This document shows positions 6,739-8,047 of a stretch of DNA of 8,047 bases, piece by piece (the first letter of the stretch is position 1; each line of letters begins with the position of its first letter). The notes under the pieces were generated by a model. The model did no database searches. It was not told where the DNA came from and worked only from the letters and a program-made list of their open reading frames with translations. Source of the stretch: Candidatus Woesearchaeota archaeon (lineage in GTDB: Archaea > Nanobdellota > Nanobdellia > SCGC-AAA011-G17 > JACPNG01); assembly GCA_018303705.1 (NCBI GenBank), contig JAGVXQ010000036.1, positions 1 to 8,047 on the forward strand. The letters run 5' to 3'. Made by a program: the position numbers and the translations under genes.

Positions 6739-6747
6739 ATTTAAAAT
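6739..6747 (-). promoter_or_regulatory. TATA-like box of the 6063-6716 methyltransferase
   Basis: The minus strand reads ATTTTAAAT, centred about 27 bp upstream of ATG 6716. The position suggests a leaderless transcript. It lies immediately after the T-rich terminator of the S-layer gene, which supports independent transcription. Confidence 0.45.
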
Positions 6748-6753
6748 TGTTTT

Positions 6754-6798
6754 TATTAAAAAATAATATAAAAAAAGAAAAAGGTTTTTAGCCTTTTT
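6754..6798 (-). terminator. Hairpin and T-tract terminator of the S-layer gene
   Basis: On the minus strand AAAAAGG (6798-6792) pairs with CCTTTTT (6784-6778) across a seven-base loop. A run of T residues and a second T-rich stretch follow, to about 6754. The first arm uses the last two bases of the TAA stop codon. Archaeal termination depends mainly on T tracts, which are abundant here, so the call does not rest on the A/T-rich stem alone. Confidence 0.6.
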
Positions 6799-8047
6799 AC
6801 AAGTTCTTTACTGTTATGTCACTTAAGGTTGTTCCAGTAACAAGCACTTCTGTGTTCTCTAGCTTGTAGTTCTTGTAGTTTGCTACTACCTTTGCTGCTC
6901 TCTGCGTGTCTAAAGCCTGAGTACCAGCCACTAGCATGGCAACCTTGTCTCCATTGTTTGCTAACTTTATTACTGCCTCGCCATCCTTAAATGACCAGCC
7001 AGCAGATGTTATTCCAAAGTTCAGCGTCTCAACCAATGGATTTGCCCTAGGTCCGCCAACCAATATCAAGTTGTACTTGGTTGGGTCTGTTACCTGGTCA
7101 TCAGTCAATGTCACAGGATTTACTTCTGCAGGAGTACATGTTTCTCCACTGCCGCTTGTTGTAGTAGAAGCTCTTCCCTTTACAACAATATTGGCCCTTA
7201 CAATGTCAGCAGGTATGTCTAATACAACAGAGTCGCTTGAGCCATGTGATTTCTGGTCCCTTATAATTATACCATATCTTCCCCTATGGTCTTCATCTTT
7301 GGTTCCTATAGCAACATCACCTGTTGATAACTTCTCCCATCGAACTTCACCAGCTTCTTCTGATGAAGCAGTTGCACCTAAACTGGTAATGCCTCCAGCA
7401 GCACCAAATCTCCATTGCATTGTAATATTGTCATTGTATCCTGGTTGGTCAGTAGCCTCATATGGCCTTACTGTTACATTCATATCATCGCCACTTCCTA
7501 ATCCAGTGTCACCACCTACATTTACCAAGATATCATTGTCCTTAGTGCTCCCATAGTTTATATGGAAAGCCTGTGCTGAACTTGATGCATTGCTTATGTT
7601 TCCTGCAACCCTGACCTTGTTGTTCGTGTCTGAATAAAAGACAAGCAAACCTCCCAGGCCATTAGTACCACCATCGTCGACATTTGCCCACAGCCATATC
7701 TTGTCAGTTTTAATGTCTGTATTTGATGTGCCGTTGTTGTCAAAATTAGCCACATCAATTACAAGACCTTCATTAACAGGTGTATGTATATATAATGTGC
7801 TTACACCAGTTAAATTGTCTTGTAGGCCAGCCTGGTCTAGGTCAGTTGAAGTATCCATTTCAAATGTATAGGTCGCATACTTGTCATCTGATACAGTCAA
7901 ACTGTCATAGCATATGCTTATGTAATTGTTTGGCAAGTCTATGCAGTCCCCAACCCCTGGAGGATTATCACTTGCATCGTCATATACAAAGTCATTTTCA
8001 ATGCCAATAAATGGTCCAGTAAACTCTGAGCTTGTTGCAGTTGTCGT
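6797..8047 (-). CDS. S-layer protein, C-terminal part (partial at right edge)
   Basis: The frame is open from base 8047 to TAA 6797-6799, giving 416 residues with the N terminus outside the window. No start lies in the window: TTG 7934-7936 is only an internal Leu codon, since the frame continues upstream for 37 codons in the same protein style. The N-terminal half is Asp/Asn/Thr/Ser/Gly-rich and beta-like, with six N-X-S/T sequons (NLT, NGT, NIS, NAS, NVT, NIT) at 7425-7816. The last ~110 residues hold YNLILVGGPRANPLV, then KVAMLVAGTQALDTQRAAKVVANYKNY and a closing EVLVTGTTL. I recognise these as the archaeal S-layer C-terminal domain (S_layer_C type, known from methanogens and DPANN archaea). 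It should form the surface lattice and be a main acceptor for AglB. It has its own terminator and is not co-transcribed with the downstream methyltransferase by any clear signal. Confidence 0.88.
   Translation of the reverse strand, partial: TTTATSSEFTGPFIGIENDFVYDDASDNPPGVGDCIDLPNNYISICYDSLTVSDDKYATYTFEMDTSTDLDQAGLQDNLTGVSTLYIHTPVNEGLVIDVANFDNNGTSNTDIKTDKIWLWANVDDGGTNGLGGLLVFYSDTNNKVRVAGNISNASSSAQAFHINYGSTKDNDILVNVGGDTGLGSGDDMNVTVRPYEATDQPGYNDNITMQWRFGAAGGITSLGATASSEEAGEVRWEKLSTGDVAIGTKDEDHRGRYGIIIRDQKSHGSSDSVVLDIPADIVRANIVVKGRASTTTSGSGETCTPAEVNPVTLTDDQVTDPTKYNLILVGGPRANPLVETLNFGITSAGWSFKDGEAVIKLANNGDKVAMLVAGTQALDTQRAAKVVANYKNYKLENTEVLVTGTTLSDITVKNL

Noticed and set aside
6936..7556. Long plus-strand open frame opposite the S-layer gene
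   Set aside because: It is the antisense shadow of the S-layer coding sequence; its product is Ser/Pro/Thr-rich with no domain, and no promoter or ribosome site precedes it.
7934..7936. TTG as start of the S-layer gene
   Set aside because: The frame continues without a stop to base 8047 with the same Asp/Asn-rich composition, so this is an internal Leu codon of a partial gene.
1..8047. CRISPR array, tRNA, rRNA, insertion sequence or defence system
   Set aside because: I found no spaced direct repeats, cloverleaf sequences, transposase motifs or defence-gene motifs. The genes are adequately explained by surface glycosylation.

Overview
This window looks archaeal, probably from a DPANN-type (Woesearchaeota/Nanoarchaeota-like) or related lineage. 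It carries an AglB-type oligosaccharyltransferase and the C-terminal part of an archaeal S-layer protein. It also carries a DUF4013-type membrane protein, AT-rich intergenic DNA, and TATA-like boxes about 26-28 bp upstream of several start codons, as expected for leaderless archaeal transcripts. The phylum is inferred from protein style, not shown directly.

Layout. Positions 1-424 (minus) hold a DUF4013-like membrane protein whose frame is cut by one in-frame TAA at codon 53 and which runs off the left edge. Positions 483-5290 (minus) form a likely operon read in the order aglB, a polytopic GT-C-type membrane protein, then a class I SAM methyltransferase. Positions 5291-5386 are a divergent promoter region. 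A small GT-A-fold glycosyltransferase runs on the plus strand (5387-6073). It converges with, and overlaps by 11 bp, a second SAM methyltransferase on the minus strand (6063-6716). From 6797 to the right edge (minus) is the 3' part of an S-layer protein gene, followed by a hairpin/T-tract terminator.

The genes fit one theme: N-glycosylation of the cell surface. Cytosolic glycosyltransferase and methyltransferases could build and modify a lipid-linked glycan. The GT-C protein could add sugar from a lipid carrier on the outer face. AglB would transfer the glycan to Asn in N-X-S/T sequons. The S-layer fragment carries six such sequons, all in its N-terminal half. The pathway order and sugar identities are inference.

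I see no tRNA, rRNA, CRISPR array, insertion sequence or obvious new defence system. The most unusual items are the nonsense-interrupted DUF4013 gene, a perfect 14-bp palindrome in the methyltransferase promoter, and the tight linkage of the glycosylation machinery to a sequon-rich S-layer substrate.
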